From Parvibaculum sp. (GTDB lineage: Bacteria; Pseudomonadota; Alphaproteobacteria; Parvibaculales; Parvibaculaceae), in the NCBI RefSeq assembly GCF_002684405.1, contig NZ_NYVD01000075.1:1-49341 (forward strand): DNA of 49,341 nucleotides, given 5' to 3'. Position 1 is the first letter of the stretch. Each line of letters begins with the position of its first letter. The position numbers were made by a program, and so were the translations under genes. This document shows positions 1-8,896 of this stretch, piece by piece. The notes under the pieces were generated by a model. It saw nothing but the letters and a program-made list of their open reading frames with translations. It was not told the DNA's origin and did not search any database.

Positions 1-15
1 ACGACGACAGAGTGC

Positions 16-1473
16 TTACCACCCCGGCGGGGCTCTGAACCCGCCGAGGATTTCCTCCAGCATGCCGGCGACCGCGATGGGGGTCTTGTCTTCCAGATGC
101 GGGCCGACGATCTGGATGCCTGCCGGAAGACCTTCCGACGTAATGCCCACAGGGGCGACGCTGGCGGGGAGATAGGAAACAACTGCCGGGCCCGCCCAGA
201 GCAGCACGTCGATATATTCCCGCTCGATGCCGTTCACCGTCAGCTTGCGCTTCGACCAGTCGGACTGCTGGTCGTGCTTGAAAGCGGTGCGCATCAGCAC
301 AGGCGACAGCACCACATCGTAATCCTTGAAGAACGCGGCCCATTTGTGCCGGAGCTGCGCCTGACGCTCTTTCCACTGCATGCGTTCGGCGACGGTCATC
401 GTGCCGCCGCGCGCCTGGAGAATGGCGTGGGACTTGTCGTCGGGCGATGCGGCTTCCTTCATCTGACGCCAGCGCTCCTTGACCTTGTCCGGCATGCCGG
501 CGCCGGTCTGGGAGTGGAGAAGCATGAGATAGACCTCGGTGCTCTCGGCAAAGGAGAAGGCAGGCCGGGCTTTCCAGTCCACCTTCGCGCCCGCATCCGC
601 CAGCGCATGGGCCGCCTGCTTCAGAAGGGCGGCCATTTCCCGGTCGACGTCGCAGAAGGGCTCGTCGATCCAGACAGCGACGCGCAGCTCCTTCGGGCTT
701 TTCGCACGGGCGGGCGGCAGGTCGAGCTTCCAGCCTGGTGTGTTGGTCCAGTTCGGCCCCGCCGCGATATCGAGCAGCATCTGCAGATCTTCCGCGCTGC
801 GGGCAAGCGGCCCGGCGACGGAAAGATCGCCCTCCGAAAGCCAGCCGGGCGGCGGGCCGAGATGGCCGCGCTTGGGCACGATGCCATAAGTCGGCTTGTG
901 GCCGAAAACGCCGCAGAGATGCGCGGGCGTGCGGATGGAGCCGCCAATATCGGAGCCGAACTCGGCCGAGGTGAAGCCCGCAGCAAGCGAGGCCGCCGAC
1001 CCGCCGGACGAGCCGCCGGGGCCGCATTCCAGGTTCCACGGATTGTTCGTCGTGCCGTAAATGTCGTTGTAGCTCTGCAGGTCCGCCGACATGAAAGGCA
1101 CATTGGTCTTGCCCATCACGATGGCGCCCGCATCCTGAAGCCGCTGGATCGGGTCGGCGCTCGTCGCGGGGACATTGTCTTTCCAGTCCGGCACGCCGCC
1201 GGTGGAGACCATGCCCTTTACCTCATAGGCATCCTTGATGGTGAAGGGGAGGCCGTGAAGCGGGCCCTTGTCCTCGCCCTTCGCCAAAGCCTCATCCGCG
1301 TCCTTCGCCGCTGTGCGGGCGCCGTCGAAGTCGCTCGCTACCACCGCGTTGATCTTTGGATTGTGCTCTTCGATGCGCGAAATGTAGTGATCGGTCAGTT
1401 CCGCCGAGCTGATCTCGCGAGCGCGCAGCATCCGGCCAAGATCGGATGCGGAGCGGAAATGAAGCTCCTCCAT
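16..1473 (-). CDS. Amidase signature family hydrolase
   Basis: 485 residues. An amidase of the Ser-cisSer-Lys family, which hydrolyses amide bonds through an acyl-enzyme on serine. The signature stretch GGSSGGSAASLAAG spans residues 153-166 and is followed by DIGGSIRTPA at 175-184. By alignment in my head with GatA and fatty-acid amide hydrolase, the triad is Lys80 (in FTIKDAY), cis-Ser155 and nucleophile Ser179. The length is normal for a stand-alone amidase. No signal peptide is visible, so it is probably cytoplasmic. The start ATG lies just downstream of an AAGGGGAA-type ribosome site on the minus strand. There are no gatB or gatC neighbours, so it is unlikely to be the tRNA amidotransferase subunit. 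The natural substrate cannot be read from sequence. It is transcribed away from the acyl-CoA ligase gene that follows. Confidence 0.9.
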   Translation of the reverse strand: MEELHFRSASDLGRMLRAREISSAELTDHYISRIEEHNPKINAVVASDFDGARTAAKDADEALAKGEDKGPLHGLPFTIKDAYEVKGMVSTGGVPDWKDNVPATSADPIQRLQDAGAIVMGKTNVPFMSADLQSYNDIYGTTNNPWNLECGPGGSSGGSAASLAAGFTSAEFGSDIGGSIRTPAHLCGVFGHKPTYGIVPKRGHLGPPPGWLSEGDLSVAGPLARSAEDLQMLLDIAAGPNWTNTPGWKLDLPPARAKSPKELRVAVWIDEPFCDVDREMAALLKQAAHALADAGAKVDWKARPAFSFAESTEVYLMLLHSQTGAGMPDKVKERWRQMKEAASPDDKSHAILQARGGTMTVAERMQWKERQAQLRHKWAAFFKDYDVVLSPVLMRTAFKHDQQSDWSKRKLTVNGIEREYIDVLLWAGPAVVSYLPASVAPVGITSEGLPAGIQIVGPHLEDKTPIAVAGMLEEILGGFRAPPGW

Positions 1474-1607
1474 GGAATTCCCCTTTTAGTATTGATTGCT
1501 TTGACCGCATTAGACGGTGTCGGGCACGGCCAAGGCAAGTGAAAGCGGGGCAGGAGAAAATCCCAGCGTCGGCCGGGGTTTTTAGAGCGGTGGCGAAGGG
1601 GAAATTA

Positions 1608-1672
1608 TTGTGACATGGCGCCTTTCCCACTAGACTTCGCCCAAATGAAAAATCCGGTCATTCCCTAGGGAA
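1608..1672 (+). promoter_or_regulatory. Likely promoter and 12-bp palindrome ahead of the AlkK-like ligase
   Basis: TTGTGA at 1608-1613 and TAGACT at 1631-1636 are separated by 17 bp, a good sigma70 spacing. Downstream lies a perfect 12-bp palindrome TTCCCTAGGGAA at 1661-1672. It falls in the early transcribed region, where a repressor could block elongation or initiation. The promoter call is inference from spacing. No regulator is known for this palindrome from the window. Confidence 0.4.
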
Positions 1673-1732
1673 AAGATCGGCGGAGCAAGCCGGCTCGAGG
1701 GCCGGTTCACGGGGATTGAGAGAGGAACATCC

Positions 1733-3373
1733 ATGAAGGGCTTGATGCAGGACTGGCCGCTGCGCGTGACGACCATTATCGATCATGCTGCGCGGTTCCA
1801 TGGCGACCGGGAAGTCGTGACGCGCACCATCGAGGGGCCGATCGCACGGACCACCTATTCCGAAATTCACCTGCGCGCGCGCAAGGCCGCACAGGCGCTG
1901 CAAAAGCTCGGCATCGAAAAGGGCGACGTGGTGGCGACCATGGCCTGGAACACGGCCCGCCATCTGGAAGCCTGGTACGGCATCATGGGCCTCGGCGCCG
2001 TCTGCCATACACTGAACCCGCGCCTTTTTGCCGAACAGCTCATCTACATCATCAATCACGCCGAGGATAAGGTCATCTTCCTCGACCTCACCTTCGTGCC
2101 GATCCTGGAAGGCATCAAGGACGAGCTGCCCAAGGTGAAGGCCTATGTGGTGATGACGGACCGGGCGCATATGCCCGAGACGAGCCTGCCCAATGCGCTT
2201 TGCTACGAGGAGATCGTCGAGGCGGAGAACGGCGAGTTCAAATGGGCCGAAGGCGACGAAAACGATGCCTGCGGCCTCTGCTACACCTCCGGTACGACGG
2301 GCAACCCGAAGGGCGTTCTCTATTCGCACCGCTCCAACGTGCTGCATGCGCTGGCCGTGAATATGGGCGATGCGCTCGGCATGAAGTCGACGGATGCGAT
2401 GCTGCCGGTGGTGCCGATGTTCCACGCCAATGCCTGGGGCATCTCCTTCGCCGCGCCGGCGGTGGGCGCAAAGCTGGTCATGCCCGGCGCCAACATGGAC
2501 GGCGAAAGCATCTATGAACTGCTGAGCACCGAAAATGTGACGGCGACGGCGGCGGTGCCGACAGTCTGGCTGATGCTTCTCCAGCACCTGCAGAAGAACA
2601 AGCTCGAACTGCCGCATCTCGAACGCGTGGTGATCGGCGGTTCCGCCGCGCCGCGGTCGATGATCGAGGTGTTCGAGAAGGATTACGACGTACAGGTGTT
2701 CCACGCCTGGGGCATGACGGAAATGTCGCCCATGGGCACGCTGGGCAGCCTGAAGGCGGGCATGGAAGACTGGCCGCTCGACAAGCAGATCGATGTGAAG
2801 GTCAAGCAGGGCCGCGCCATCTACACGGTGGAAATGAAGATCACCGACGATGACGGCAATGAACTGCCCTGCGACGGCGAAGCGTTCGGCCATCTGATGG
2901 TGCGCGGACCGGCCATTGCCGGCGCCTATCTGAAGGGCGAGGGCGGCAACATTCTGGATGAGGATGGCTGGTTCGATACCGGCGACGTCGCCACCATCGA
3001 CGAGTCCGGTTACATGCAGATCACCGACCGGGCCAAGGACGTGATCAAGTCGGGTGGCGAGTGGATTTCGTCGATCGAACTTGAAAACCTCGCCGTCGGC
3101 CATCCCAAGGTTGCCGAAGCCGCGGTCATCGGGATCGCGCATCCCAAATGGGATGAGCGCCCGCTGCTTATCATCGTGAAAAACGAAGGCGAGGACGTCA
3201 GCAAGGAAGACATCCTCGACTACATGGAAGGCAAGATCGCCAAATGGTGGATGCCGGACGATGTGGCCTTCGTCGATGAAATTCCGCATACGGCAACCGG
3301 CAAGATCCAGAAGCTCGAACTTCGCAAGATGTTCAAGGATTATACGCTGCCCACCGCGCAGGCCGCCGAATAG
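1733..3373 (+). CDS. Medium/long-chain acyl-CoA ligase, AlkK-like
   Basis: 546 residues. An adenylate-forming ligase that activates fatty acids with ATP and CoA. The ATP/AMP P-loop [11 protein letters not shown] is at about 184-194. The N-terminal stretch with AWNTARHLE and [12 protein letters not shown] strongly recalls AlkK-type medium-chain ligases. The C-terminal catalytic lysine is Lys524 in [20 protein letters not shown] near residue 420 is the conserved hinge-side aspartate region. The start is supported by a GAGAGGA ribosome site about 8 bases upstream. The protein is full length with no signal peptide, so it should act in the cytoplasm to feed beta-oxidation. AlkK in other bacteria serves alkane and medium-chain fatty acid use. 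Whether this one prefers medium or longer chains is not decided by sequence alone. Confidence 0.88.
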   Translation: MKGLMQDWPLRVTTIIDHAARFHGDREVVTRTIEGPIARTTYSEIHLRARKAAQALQKLGIEKGDVVATMAWNTARHLEAWYGIMGLGAVCHTLNPRLFAEQLIYIINHAEDKVIFLDLTFVPILEGIKDELPKVKAYVVMTDRAHMPETSLPNALCYEEIVEAENGEFKWAEGDENDACGLCYTSGTTGNPKGVLYSHRSNVLHALAVNMGDALGMKSTDAMLPVVPMFHANAWGISFAAPAVGAKLVMPGANMDGESIYELLSTENVTATAAVPTVWLMLLQHLQKNKLELPHLERVVIGGSAAPRSMIEVFEKDYDVQVFHAWGMTEMSPMGTLGSLKAGMEDWPLDKQIDVKVKQGRAIYTVEMKITDDDGNELPCDGEAFGHLMVRGPAIAGAYLKGEGGNILDEDGWFDTGDVATIDESGYMQITDRAKDVIKSGGEWISSIELENLAVGHPKVAEAAVIGIAHPKWDERPLLIIVKNEGEDVSKEDILDYMEGKIAKWWMPDDVAFVDEIPHTATGKIQKLELRKMFKDYTLPTAQAAE

Positions 3374-3417
3374 AAAGGCGCGCCGGGCAGGGCAACGCCG
3401 GTCACATCGCAGGATAG

Positions 3418-3439
3418 CGCGGCGGACGGATCCGCCGCG
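3418..3439 (+). other. GC-rich hairpin between ligase and DUF1499 gene
   Basis: A 9-bp perfect stem (CGCGGCGGA, 3418-3426; TCCGCCGCG, 3431-3439) with a 4-base loop. No T-run follows, so it is not a clear intrinsic terminator. It may be a processing or attenuation structure ahead of the DUF1499 gene. Confidence 0.35.
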
Positions 3440-3466
3440 TCTCCATCAGACGGAAAGGCATCGGGT

Positions 3467-4216
3467 ATGGCGGCGCGTTCGGCAACGGCGGCCTGGGGAC
3501 TTCGGTTAGGCGTTCTCGGGCTCGTTCTTCTGGCAGCGGGCGTGGCGGTAAGCCGCCTGGCCCCGGCTTCATTCCAGATTGCGCTGGGCGCCGTCGCACT
3601 CGGTGCGCTGGTGGGCGTTCTGGCGATACTGGTTTCGGCTGCCGGCCTGCTGGTGGCTCTCGTCTCCGGACGCAAGGGCGCGCGCAAGGCGATTATAGGC
3701 CTCGTGCTCGGGCTCGGCCTTGCCGCACCCGTTGCGCAAGCCGTGATCGTGGGGTCCCAGGTGCCGCGCATTCACGACATCACGACCGACCTTGCCAACC
3801 CGCCGCAATTCGTGGCGCTGGCGGGCAATCGCGGCGATTATGCCAACCCGCTCGACCGGACATTGCCTGCCGATCTCGGGGCGTTGCAGGAGAAAGCCTA
3901 TCCCGACATCCAGACGGTAGCGATCAACCTGGCCCCGGCCCGAGTGTTCGAGGCCGCACTGGCCACCGCCCGCGATATGGGCTGGGAGATCGTGGAGACC
4001 GATCCCGAAGCCGGGCGCATCGAGGCAACGGCGACGACGCTTGTCATGCAGTTCCGCGACGATGTGTCGATCCGCATTACCCCGACGCCGGGGGGCGGCA
4101 GCGCGGTCGATATGCGCTCCGTCTCACGTGTGGGCGAGAGCGATCTTGGTGCCAATGCCAACCGCATTCGCACCTTCATGGTGGCGCTGAAGCAGAAGCT
4201 CGGCTTCCAGGAATAA
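3467..4216 (+). CDS. DUF1499 membrane protein
   Basis: 249 residues. The N-terminal part holds three hydrophobic helices (about residues 10-30, 35-57 and 67-92). A soluble DUF1499 domain follows from about residue 98 (RIHDITTDLANPP) to the C-terminus. The hallmark sequence VDMRSVSRVGESDLGANA lies near 218-235. DUF1499 proteins are widespread in proteobacteria and have no settled function. The layout suggests an inner-membrane protein with the conserved domain on one face. It starts 93 bases after the acyl-CoA ligase and could be cotranscribed with it. It converges with the downstream hydrolase with only 17 bases between them. Confidence 0.85.
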   Translation: MAARSATAAWGLRLGVLGLVLLAAGVAVSRLAPASFQIALGAVALGALVGVLAILVSAAGLLVALVSGRKGARKAIIGLVLGLGLAAPVAQAVIVGSQVPRIHDITTDLANPPQFVALAGNRGDYANPLDRTLPADLGALQEKAYPDIQTVAINLAPARVFEAALATARDMGWEIVETDPEAGRIEATATTLVMQFRDDVSIRITPTPGGGSAVDMRSVSRVGESDLGANANRIRTFMVALKQKLGFQE

Positions 4217-4233
4217 GCGAATGCCGGCCGTCG

Positions 4234-5133
4234 TCAGGCGAGCGAATAGCTGCTCGACAGCTTCGGCTCGCCCTCGCAGGTGACGCGGCCGGTTTCCACC
4301 AGATGTTCCACATGCGCAAAGACCGAGCGCGCGGCGGCCGGGTGAAGGCGCTTGTCCACCGCCGCATACATGACCGGCACCATCTCTGCGATGGTGTGGC
4401 GTCCTGCTTCAAGCTGCTCGACGATCTGCTTCTCGCGGTCTTCGCGATGGGCGATGAAGGCACGCACGAAGGGTTTGGGGTCGGTAATGGCGGGACCATG
4501 CGTCGGCCAGTAGACCTCGTCGTCGCGCTCCAGCAGCAGCTTCAATGAGTCCATATACTGCTTCATGTTACCGTCGGGCGGGCTGACGACGCTGGTGGAC
4601 CAGCCCATGACGTGATCGCCTGAGAAGAGAACCTTTTCCTCCTGCAGGGCGAAGCACATATGGTTGGAGGTGTGGCCGGGCGTATGCAAGCATTCGACGG
4701 TCCAGCCATCACCCTCGATGATGTCGCCATGCGAGACGGTCACGTCGGGCACGAAATCCATATCGCCGTCTTCTTCCACCTTCACTTCCGCGCCGCCGCC
4801 GGATCCGTGCGGTCCGAACGCATAGGTTTCGGCCCCGGTGAGTTTTTTCAGCGGCGCCGCGGCGGGCGAATGATCCGTATGCGTATGGGTGATGAGGATA
4901 TGGGTGACGGTCTCGCCTTCGAGCGCCTTCATCAGCGCATCGATATGCTCTTCAACCAGTGGCCCGGGATCGACCACCGCGACATTGCCCCGGCCGATGA
5001 TATAGGTGCCTGTCCCCAGAAAGGTGAAGGCGGAGGGGTTGCGCGCGACGACGCGACGGATCAGCGGCGATAGCTCGTCGCATTCGCCATAGTCGAAGGT
5101 GATGTCGCGCACGAATGGTATCTGAACGGCCAA
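4234..5133 (-). CDS. Metallo-beta-lactamase-fold hydrolase (glyoxalase II/LACTB2-like)
   Basis: 299 residues using a TTG start at 5131-5133. That start is chosen because AGGGAGGA sits 5 bases upstream and the resulting N-terminus MAVQIPFVRD suits the family. An in-frame ATG at 5259 would add 42 residues of poor quality overlapping the emrB gene. The metal-binding motif is THTHTDHSP at 82-90 (His83, His85, Asp87, His88). Further ligands lie in HTPGHTSNH and SGDHVMGW, and the late histidine in PTHGPAI. The family hydrolyses thioesters, phosphodiesters or nucleic acids. The LACTB2/glyoxalase-II-like arrangement points to a small-molecule thioester or an RNA substrate but does not choose between them. 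It is probably cytoplasmic. Confidence 0.85.
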   Translation of the reverse strand: MAVQIPFVRDITFDYGECDELSPLIRRVVARNPSAFTFLGTGTYIIGRGNVAVVDPGPLVEEHIDALMKALEGETVTHILITHTHTDHSPAAAPLKKLTGAETYAFGPHGSGGGAEVKVEEDGDMDFVPDVTVSHGDIIEGDGWTVECLHTPGHTSNHMCFALQEEKVLFSGDHVMGWSTSVVSPPDGNMKQYMDSLKLLLERDDEVYWPTHGPAITDPKPFVRAFIAHREDREKQIVEQLEAGRHTIAEMVPVMYAAVDKRLHPAAARSVFAHVEHLVETGRVTCEGEPKLSSSYSLA

Positions 5134-5203
5134 GATGTCCTCCCTTTTCACCGAACATGGCGTCTGCGCGGCCCCGGCGCAAGATGCATCTGCCTGCCGG
5201 ATG

Positions 5204-6763
5204 TCAGTGCATGACCTCCGCCATTTCGCTTTCCTGTTCGGCCACCTCGTCGCCATCATGCGGCTTGGTGCGCAGGAAAACGAGCAAGGGGAGAGCGAGC
5301 AGCGTCATATACATCATCATCCGGAAGTCGTTCAGATAGGCGATCGTCGCCGCCTGCCGCGTCACCTCCCCATTGACCATGGCGAGGGATTCCGGCGTGG
5401 TGAGGCTCCAGAGCGGGTTCGTCGTATCCCGTATCGCCGGATTGAGCGGCGACACATGGGCTGCGAGTTCCGCATGGTTGTATTGCGTCATATAGGCGAT
5501 GAAGGTTTCGGAAATCGAGATGCCGACACTGGACCCGACATTCCGCAAAAGGCTGAAGAAACTCGTACCTTCCGTTCGCAGGTCGGGGGCCAGGGTGGCA
5601 AAGGTGATCGTCGTCAACGGTGCGAAGATGAAGCCGAGGCCGAAGCCCTGAACGATACCCGTTTCGATGATCGTCCACTGATTGACCTCGAGATTGAACT
5701 GAGCCATTTCCCACAGCGAGAGGCTTGCCAGGGAAAGCCCGAAGGCGATCATCAGCCGCATATCGACCTTGCTGGCGATACGCCCGGCAATAAGCATGGC
5801 GAGCATGGTGCCAGCGCCGCGCGGCGCGAGCACGAGACCGGCCAGCGTCACCGGGTATCCCATCAGCGTTTCGAGGAAGGGCGGCAGCAGCGCCATCGTC
5901 GCATAGAGGATCATGCCGACGATGAAAATGATGACGAGACCGATGGCAAGGTTCCGGTCCTTGAAGATGCGCAACTCCACGAACGGGTTTTTGACGGTCG
6001 CCGCGTGGTAGACGAAGAGATAGAACCCCACCACGGCAAAGGTCGCCTCCAGAACGATTTCCGTGGAGGAAAACCAGTCCTGATGATTGCCGCGGTCGAG
6101 CATGATCTGCATCGCGCCGATGCCGAGACTGAGAAAGGCGAATCCGAACCAGTCGAAGCGCCGTGTACGGTCGAGATTGGTGGTGGGAACGCTTGCCAGA
6201 ATGCCGATCAGCGCGGCAATGCCGAAGGGGACATTGATGTAGAAGACCCAGCGCCAGTTATAGACGTCGGTCAGGTAGCCCCCCAGAGCGGGGCCGACAA
6301 TGGGCCCGACCATGACGCCCACGCCCCACATCGCCATGGCGGAGGCGCGCTGTTCGAAAGGATAGATGTCGAGCAGGATCGACTGGGCAAGCGGGACGAA
6401 GGCGGCTCCCGAAAGCCCCTGCAGGACGCGAAACAGCACCATTTCCTCGAGCGACGTGGCGGCGCCGCACAGCATGGAGGATAGGGTGAAGCCGATCACC
6501 GCGCCTGCCAGCAGGTTCTTGCGGCCGAAGCGCCCGGCAAGCCAGCCGGTCGCGGGCGTGGCGATGGCGGCCGCCACGATATAGGAGGTCAGCACCCAGG
6601 CCGTCTGTTCCTGGGTGGAAGAAAAGGAGCCCTGCATATGGGGCAGCGCCACATTGGCAATCGTGGAGTCGAGCGTCTGCATGATCGTGGCGACCATGAT
6701 CGAGCCCGTCACGACCTTGCGCTGCATCCCGTCCAATGCGAGAGGGGCGTCCTGCTCGCTCAT
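5204..6763 (-). CDS. emrB: DHA2-family MFS multidrug exporter (EmrB-like)
   Basis: 519 residues with about 14 predicted transmembrane helices, as expected for the DHA2 family. Motif A appears as AGRFGRKN near residues 75-82, and antiporter motif C as GPIVGPALGGYLTD near 152-165. The C-terminus is a charged cytoplasmic tail. EmrB works with the adaptor EmrA and an outer-membrane TolC-type channel to expel hydrophobic drugs by proton antiport. The gene starts within the last codons of emrA (4-base overlap), so the two are translationally coupled. A MarR regulator heads the operon. No TolC homologue lies in this window. Confidence 0.92.
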   Translation of the reverse strand: MSEQDAPLALDGMQRKVVTGSIMVATIMQTLDSTIANVALPHMQGSFSSTQEQTAWVLTSYIVAAAIATPATGWLAGRFGRKNLLAGAVIGFTLSSMLCGAATSLEEMVLFRVLQGLSGAAFVPLAQSILLDIYPFEQRASAMAMWGVGVMVGPIVGPALGGYLTDVYNWRWVFYINVPFGIAALIGILASVPTTNLDRTRRFDWFGFAFLSLGIGAMQIMLDRGNHQDWFSSTEIVLEATFAVVGFYLFVYHAATVKNPFVELRIFKDRNLAIGLVIIFIVGMILYATMALLPPFLETLMGYPVTLAGLVLAPRGAGTMLAMLIAGRIASKVDMRLMIAFGLSLASLSLWEMAQFNLEVNQWTIIETGIVQGFGLGFIFAPLTTITFATLAPDLRTEGTSFFSLLRNVGSSVGISISETFIAYMTQYNHAELAAHVSPLNPAIRDTTNPLWSLTTPESLAMVNGEVTRQAATIAYLNDFRMMMYMTLLALPLLVFLRTKPHDGDEVAEQESEMAEVMH

Positions 6764-7836
6764 AGATGCTGTCCGTTCGCTTTGCCGGAGGCGGTGTCGA
6801 TCTCGACCTCGCAGCTCATGCCCGCACGGATCGGCGGGTCGTTCTTCTCATGCTCGATTTCGATGCGTACCGGGATGCGCTGCACGACTTTCACCCAGTT
6901 GCCGGTCGCATTCTGCGCGGGCAGGACCGAAAATTCCGATCCGGTGCCCTGTGCGATGGACGCGACATGGCCGTGCCATTTGCGGTTGGGATAGGTGTCG
7001 ATGGTTACGGTGGCATCCTGTCCGGGACGGACGCCGGTGAGCTGCGTTTCCTTGAAATTCGCTTCGACCCAGACATCGGACGTGGATATCAGCGAGACGA
7101 CCGGCGCGCCTTGCGCAACCGCATCGCCGACCTGCGGCTTCTTGCCGAGAATGCCGGCAAAAGGCGCGTGCACCGTGGTGCGTTCCAGATTGAGGGCCGC
7201 ATTGTCGCGCGCCGCTTTGGCCGACTGATAGGCGGAATGTTCTTCGACCGGCGCGTCGGGCGCACCGTCGAGGCTCGCGACAATCTCGCCCATGCTGGCG
7301 GCAAGCACCTTGGCCAGATGGCGCGCCGTGTCGAGATTGTGCCTGGCCTCGTCGAGCTTCTGCTGGCTGGCATAATCATGCCGCGCCAGTTTGAGCTGGC
7401 GGTCGAACTCGCGCTGGTAGTATTCCGCGCTGCTCTTGGCGAGGTCCATCTGCTCCAGCGTCATGCGATAGCGCGCCTGCTGGCCTTTCACCGTTGCGGC
7501 GGCCTGTTTGAGCTGCGAATCCGCCTCCTGAAGCGCGATGCGGTAGTTTTTCGGATCGATCTGGAAAAGCGGGGCGTCCTTTTCGACCTGCTGGTTCTCA
7601 TGCACATAGACCTGCGTGATCTTGCCCGATACTTCCGGGCTGACCGCCACCATGTCCGCCTTCACATAGGCATTGTCCGTGCTCACATAGCGGCCCGACA
7701 GAAAATAGATCGCCGCGCCGACAATAAGGACGAGGGCAGGCAGTCCGAGGAAGAGGGCCATGCGCATGCGGCGGGGGGCAATGGAACGCAACCAGCCTGG
7801 CCGGGTCTCGCCCGCGCCACTTGTACTATCCGACAT
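6760..7836 (-). CDS. emrA: HlyD-family membrane-fusion protein (EmrA-like)
   Basis: 358 residues from the ATG at 7834-7836, preceded by AAAGG. A TTG at 7876-7878 would add 14 residues and overlap the MarR gene, and cannot be excluded. A basic N-terminal tail is followed by one membrane anchor (about residues 25-47). Next come the lipoyl half-motif around YVSTDNAYVKADMVAVSPEV, a long alpha-helical hairpin (about 95-210), and the second lipoyl half with HAPFAGILGKK and VGDAVAQGAPV. This is the classic EmrA order. The protein bridges EmrB in the inner membrane to an outer-membrane channel. It overlaps emrB by 4 bases and lies directly after the MarR gene. Confidence 0.9.
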   Translation of the reverse strand: MSDSTSGAGETRPGWLRSIAPRRMRMALFLGLPALVLIVGAAIYFLSGRYVSTDNAYVKADMVAVSPEVSGKITQVYVHENQQVEKDAPLFQIDPKNYRIALQEADSQLKQAAATVKGQQARYRMTLEQMDLAKSSAEYYQREFDRQLKLARHDYASQQKLDEARHNLDTARHLAKVLAASMGEIVASLDGAPDAPVEEHSAYQSAKAARDNAALNLERTTVHAPFAGILGKKPQVGDAVAQGAPVVSLISTSDVWVEANFKETQLTGVRPGQDATVTIDTYPNRKWHGHVASIAQGTGSEFSVLPAQNATGNWVKVVQRIPVRIEIEHEKNDPPIRAGMSCEVEIDTASGKANGQHL

Positions 7837-7855
7837 TGTTTTTGCCTTTGGTGGT

Positions 7856-8359
7856 TCAGGATTCGTGACGCTGTCCAAGGGTCAGCGCGTCTTCATCCGG
7901 GGCCTGGGTACTCGGATGGCGCGGCGTTTCCTGGGCGAGATTGGCGCGGATACGGACAAGGGCGCTCATCAGCTGAGCGGCTTCCTCGTCGGTAAAGCTG
8001 CGGAAGGCGATCTGATAGACCTCTTCGGAGGTTTCCCACATCTGGTCGATGCTCGGCATCGCCTTTTCGGTGAGATAGAGCTTTTGGGCGCGGCGGTCGG
8101 TGGGATCCTGGCGGCGCTCGACCAGCTCCAGTTCCGCGAGCTTGTCCACGAGCCGTGCCACCGTGATCGGCTGCACTTCCAGAAGTTGCGAAAGACCGAC
8201 CTGGTTGATCCCCTGATGCCGGGAGATGTAGGCAAGCGCGCGCCACTGGGCCTGCGTCATGGAACCCGGATTATGCCGGTCAGTGAAAATACGCCGGATC
8301 AGGCTGGTGCATTCACTGAGCAGAAAACCAAGGGTGCGATGCGGATTGGGGCTGTCCAT
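7856..8359 (-). CDS. MarR-family regulator of the emrAB operon
   Basis: 167 residues. A winged-helix MarR fold. The DNA-recognition region is around GINQVGLSQLLEVQPITVARLVDKL (about 50-74), and the wing carries DPTDRRAQKLYLTEK (about 85-99). Family members repress efflux operons and are released by phenolic or hydrophobic ligands. The position as first gene of an emrAB operon suggests autorepression, as with EmrR/MprA. The upstream region 8360-8430 is very AT-rich for this genome (ATATAATATAT around 8398-8408) and probably contains the promoter and operator. The start ATG is preceded by AGGTG-type bases, close to the minimal ribosome-site distance. Confidence 0.88.
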   Translation of the reverse strand: MDSPNPHRTLGFLLSECTSLIRRIFTDRHNPGSMTQAQWRALAYISRHQGINQVGLSQLLEVQPITVARLVDKLAELELVERRQDPTDRRAQKLYLTEKAMPSIDQMWETSEEVYQIAFRSFTDEEAAQLMSALVRIRANLAQETPRHPSTQAPDEDALTLGQRHES

Positions 8360-8426
8360 AGGTGAACTTTGCTATCTCTGTTATCGAGTGCAGGAGATAT
8401 AATATATGTAGCTTATTATTGGCAGT

Positions 8427-8462
8427 AAAAAAATCGCGAGGCCGGTTTGAAGGGCCTCGCGA
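8427..8462 (-). terminator. Intrinsic terminator of the 72-residue protein gene
   Basis: A perfect 10-bp stem (TCGCGAGGCC, 8434-8443; GGCCTCGCGA, 8453-8462) with a 9-base loop. On the minus strand it is followed directly by seven T residues (complement of 8427-8433). It lies 32 bases past the stop codon of the small gene. Confidence 0.9.
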
Positions 8463-8494
8463 CATGATCGGTGGACGAGCTGCGTTCAGGCTGC

Positions 8495-8713
8495 TCAGAA
8501 GTTGCTAAGTACCTGAACGACAATGGCAATCGCATAAAGCGACAGGATGGCATAGCCCGCGGCGATCACAGCCTGATCGACTTTGATGCCGGCCTTGTCG
8601 CGGGCGATCTGCTTGCCGGAATCGAGCGCCTGCTGAGCCTTGACGGCGATGTCATGGCCCACAGAGCCCATCCGGGAAGCGGCCTGGTTGGCGATTTCTT
8701 GAGCGGTAGACAT
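8495..8713 (-). CDS. Small single-helix membrane protein, unknown
   Basis: 72 residues from the ATG at 8711-8713, which has AGAGG 6 bases upstream. A longer reading from 8827 exists but its extra 38 residues are low-complexity basic sequence without a ribosome site. The first 45 residues are hydrophilic and probably amphipathic helix (AQEIANQAASRMGSVG, KAQQALDSGKQIARDK). The last 25 or so form one hydrophobic helix ending VVQVLSNF. I do not recognise the family. It has its own promoter region with paired palindromic sites and a strong terminator, so it is a stand-alone, regulated transcript. A regulatory or stress-related membrane microprotein is possible, but no function can be assigned. Confidence 0.7.
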   Translation of the reverse strand: MSTAQEIANQAASRMGSVGHDIAVKAQQALDSGKQIARDKAGIKVDQAVIAAGYAILSLYAIAIVVQVLSNF

Positions 8714-8813
8714 TCTGAACCTCTTGGATCGAACGGTTGGCGTAGCCTGTCCTGCAGGTTTCCGTCGGGTGGCCTCAGGGCGATTCGCCATTGGCCTTGT
8801 TCGAGCCAAAGAT

Positions 8814-8870
8814 ATGTTGCAATGCACAAACTGACAAGATATCAGCGCAAATATTTTTGCAATGCAACAT
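8814..8870 (-). promoter_or_regulatory. Paired TTGCAATGCA operator-like sites
   Basis: TTGCAATGCAA at 8857-8867 is an 11-bp palindrome. TTGCAATGCAC at 8817-8827 is the same site with one change, 40 bp away centre to centre (about four helical turns). Together they form a larger inverted repeat (arms 8814-8826 and 8858-8870, 12 of 13 matching). Between them lies CTGACAAGATATCAG, another partial dyad. The block sits about 100-160 bp upstream of the small membrane protein gene. The regulator is unknown. Confidence 0.5.
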
Positions 8871-8896
8871 GAGGCTGAATGTCGCAGAAATCGGCG

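Noticed and set aside
97-1542. Long open frame on the plus strand across the amidase
   Set aside because: A shadow of the GC-rich amidase gene, with Arg/Ala/His-rich composition and no ribosome site.
1658-3289. 543-codon open frame on the minus strand over the acyl-CoA ligase
   Set aside because: Antisense shadow; the ligase on the other strand has every family motif.
5134-5259. Upstream ATG start for the metallo-beta-lactamase-fold gene
   Set aside because: It would add 42 Arg/Cys-rich residues overlapping emrB; the TTG at 5133 has a better ribosome site and a family-like N-terminus.
5135-6484. 449-codon open frame on the plus strand over emrB
   Set aside because: Antisense shadow with Arg/His/Asp-rich sequence and no domain.
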